Below, in pieces: positions 6,292 through 8,035 of a stretch of 8,035 bases of DNA. Positions within the stretch are counted from its first letter, which is position 1. The number at the start of each line of letters is the position of its first letter. Origin of the DNA: Alphaproteobacteria bacterium (lineage in GTDB: Bacteria > Pseudomonadota > Alphaproteobacteria > Sphingomonadales > Sphingomonadaceae); the NCBI GenBank assembly GCA_028869975.1, contig JAGWQR010000038.1, positions 1 to 8,035 on the forward strand, read 5' to 3'. Below the pieces are notes generated by a model. It ran no database searches. It was not told the origin of the DNA and saw only the letters and a list, made by a program, of their open reading frames with translations. The position numbers and the translations under genes are program-made.

Positions 6292-7914
6292 CTATCTCCG
6301 CATGAAATCGGGGGATGCAAGGAAGAAGATGTTCCACTCCTGCGGGCTGGTCGCCTGTGCCAGCGCTGTTCGCGTGGGGGGCGCGAGCGTATTCGCCAGC
6401 CCCTGATAATAGAGCGCGCCCTGAAGCAGGGGAAAGGCAGGTTGCGCCTGCGCTTGCGGCGCATCCGCCTTGAACAGCCCCGCCGCGCCGCTGCCAATGG
6501 CGCGCGCAATCTCGAACCGTGCCTCGATCTGGCCGGGGCCGTTCCAGGCACTGCGCTCAAGCGGATAGCCATCGGGGGTCAGATGACCGTAGAGCGGCTC
6601 GGACAGCCCATAGAGCCAGTTGTTGATCGGCGCGGTATTGACCACCACCCGGTCGTCATAAGCCATGCGCACCGCCGAGAGCACATAGTGCATCGGGTCT
6701 TTGAGCAAAGGCTGGCCCAGCGACGCGCGGAATTCAGGGCTGTGGAACATGATATCGAGCACAGCGGCGATATTGCCCCCTGTTTCCTGCCAGCGCTGCG
6801 CCATCCGGTAGACCAGCGCGGGCGGCGGAGCATCCGATACAAAATATTGCGCGATCTGCTTCGATATATGCTGCGCGGTGGCGGGCTGGGCGCACAATAT
6901 GTCGAGCGCCTGCTGGACTTCACCATAGCCTGAGCCTTTGATGACATGGCCGAGGAACAGTTTGTCACCAAAGTCATGCCGCGCGGGATAGAAGGCAAAG
7001 GCGCCATCGCGAATCGCGCCGGGAGCGAGGCGCGCCGGATTTGCCCCGGCCAGCCTGGGCGGCACGATGCTGACGCCGGTCAGGATGCGCGCCAGCTCCT
7101 GCACATCCTTCTGGGTATAGCCCGAGCCGACCCCCATTGTGTGGAGTTCCATGATCTCGCGCGCATAATTCTCGTTGATATGGCCCATCGCGTTCTGCGC
7201 ATTGTCGAGATATTGCAGCATCGCTGGGGAACGCAGTGTCGCCTCCAGCAGCTTGCGGAAGTTACCGAGGGCGTTGGGGCGGATCGCCCTGTCTTCATAA
7301 TCGGCAAGGAACAACCGGATCGCGCCTTTATCGACAAAGACGTTGAAATGGTTGAACCAGAACCAGCTCATCGTTTCACGCAACTGCCAGGGCGAATAGA
7401 GCGCGCGCAGCAGAGTACGCGTGGTCGCCTGACGCTGGACATCCCGGAAATAGGCCTGACGGACTTGCTGCGGCGAGAGGCTGAGCGGATCGGTCATTGC
7501 CTTAGCAGGCGCGGCATTGGGCGGCATCGTCGCAGCAGACATTGACATCGACTCTGGCATGGCCGCCGCCAGCTTCTGCGCCTGCATTTGACGTTGCTGC
7601 GTCTGCGCCGCCTCAAAGCGCGCCTGCTCTTCAACAAACAGTGCCAGCCCGGATTTATGCAGCGCGGGCAGCGTGTTTATTTCTGCCAGCGCGGCTGCTG
7701 GAAGACCATCATCGGCAGGCGGGTGGAGCTGCGCTTCCAACCAGGCATCAAGCCCCTGATGCTCGACATCGGCCATCTCGCTGGCCGTGACGCCCCAACC
7801 GATGCGGTTGACAACGGCAAGATCATCCGCACCATAGCCGGGATCGGCAGACAGCGGCGTGCCGGCACCGAGCAGGGCACAAAGGCTGACAGCAATATAA
7901 ATTGTTCCGCGCAT
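6292..7914 (-). CDS. DUF1800 domain-containing protein, exported partner of DUF1501
   Basis: A 540-residue protein of the DUF1800 family (PF08811), function unknown. It begins with a Sec-type signal peptide without twin arginines (MRGTIYIAVSLCALLGAGTP, cleavage near LSA-DPG). Family landmarks: VNRIGWG followed by GLDAWLEAQLHP (35-65), the aromatic MSWFWFNHFNVFVDKG (182-197), the signature NENYAREIMELHTMGV (247-262) with SGYTQKDVQELARILTG (264-280), a helical region with YFVSDAPPP and FHSPEF (357-395), and the terminal FLASPDFMRR. A Gln/Met-rich stretch (about 93-146) interrupts the N-terminal part. ATG 7914 has GGAGG (7920-7924) five bases upstream, a strong ribosome binding site. The gene sits 16 bases after an AMP-binding enzyme gene and 3 bases before DUF1501, so all three are probably one operon. 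It may ride through Tat with DUF1501; that is inference. Confidence 0.95.
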   Translation of the reverse strand: MRGTIYIAVSLCALLGAGTPLSADPGYGADDLAVVNRIGWGVTASEMADVEHQGLDAWLEAQLHPPADDGLPAAALAEINTLPALHKSGLALFVEEQARFEAAQTQQRQMQAQKLAAAMPESMSMSAATMPPNAAPAKAMTDPLSLSPQQVRQAYFRDVQRQATTRTLLRALYSPWQLRETMSWFWFNHFNVFVDKGAIRLFLADYEDRAIRPNALGNFRKLLEATLRSPAMLQYLDNAQNAMGHINENYAREIMELHTMGVGSGYTQKDVQELARILTGVSIVPPRLAGANPARLAPGAIRDGAFAFYPARHDFGDKLFLGHVIKGSGYGEVQQALDILCAQPATAQHISKQIAQYFVSDAPPPALVYRMAQRWQETGGNIAAVLDIMFHSPEFRASLGQPLLKDPMHYVLSAVRMAYDDRVVVNTAPINNWLYGLSEPLYGHLTPDGYPLERSAWNGPGQIEARFEIARAIGSGAAGLFKADAPQAQAQPAFPLLQGALYYQGLANTLAPPTRTALAQATSPQEWNIFFLASPDFMRR

Positions 7915-7919
7915 TCATA

Positions 7920-7924
7920 CCTCC
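7920..7924 (-). promoter_or_regulatory. Strong ribosome binding site for the DUF1800 gene
   Basis: GGAGG on the minus strand, five bases before ATG 7914. It lies in the 16-base gap after the AMP-binding enzyme stop and decides the start of the DUF1800 gene; another ATG at 7918 is in a different frame. Confidence 0.7.
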
Positions 7925-7930
7925 ACCGGT

Positions 7931-8035
7931 TTAACGAACGGGCCTGTCATTACCCTTTGCATAATGCGCGCGATACTGCTCGCGGAGTAGTTTCTTGTCG
8001 ATTTTTCCTGTGCCGAGGCGGGGGAGCTGCGTCTC
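7931..8035 (-). CDS. AMP-binding enzyme (acyl-CoA synthetase/ligase type), C-terminal fragment at window edge
   Basis: Only the last 34 residues are inside the window; the rest lies beyond the right edge. They contain LPRLGTGKIDKKLLREQY, the C-terminal motif of the adenylate-forming superfamily (acyl-CoA synthetases, fatty acyl-AMP ligases, NRPS adenylation domains). The Lys of GTGKI is the conserved catalytic lysine that reaches the active site during adenylation. A short basic tail ends in PVR before TAA at 7931-7933. There is no carrier-protein domain after the motif, which argues for a stand-alone ligase rather than an NRPS module, but the substrate cannot be told. It precedes DUF1800 by 16 bases on the same strand, suggesting cotranscription. 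Confidence 0.85.
   Translation of the reverse strand, partial: ETQLPRLGTGKIDKKLLREQYRAHYAKGNDRPVR

Overview
The window looks like chromosomal DNA from an alphaproteobacterium, most likely a sphingomonad. It is GC-rich (a rough 60 % by eye). A ubiquinol-cytochrome c chaperone (the bacterial relative of mitochondrial CBP3/UQCC1) lies head-to-head with the lipoprotein gene bamE. Several proteins also have a sphingomonad flavour. This assignment is inference; no marker gene such as rRNA is present.

Left part, minus strand: an S9-family (prolyl oligopeptidase type) secreted peptidase runs off the left edge. Its signal-peptide start and its main reading frame are in different frames, so the gene is frameshifted or the sequence has an error. 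Its charge-relay Asp position also appears to be Asn. Upstream of it, 62 bases away and on the same strand, is the cytochrome bc1 assembly chaperone gene. A 99-base divergent intergenic region follows, holding a possible promoter and a GGCAG/CTGCC dyad set beside the bamE ribosome binding site.

Middle, plus strand: bamE (outer-membrane assembly lipoprotein) and, 45 bases later, a dsbD-type thiol:disulfide interchange protein. Both are envelope-biogenesis genes and may be one transcript. The DsbD appears to have only six membrane helices, lacking the two that normally precede its thioredoxin domain.

Right part, minus strand: a tight run reads from the right edge as the C-terminus of an AMP-binding (acyl-CoA synthetase type) enzyme, 16 bases, a DUF1800 protein, 3 bases, then a Tat-signal DUF1501 protein. 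DUF1501 ends tail-to-tail with dsbD, the two coding ends overlapping by 9 bases. DUF1800 and DUF1501 commonly occur as an exported pair of unknown function. This operon is the best candidate here for an incompletely described system.

There is no gene-free stretch longer than about 100 bases. I saw no tRNA, rRNA, CRISPR array, insertion sequence, attachment site or replication origin.
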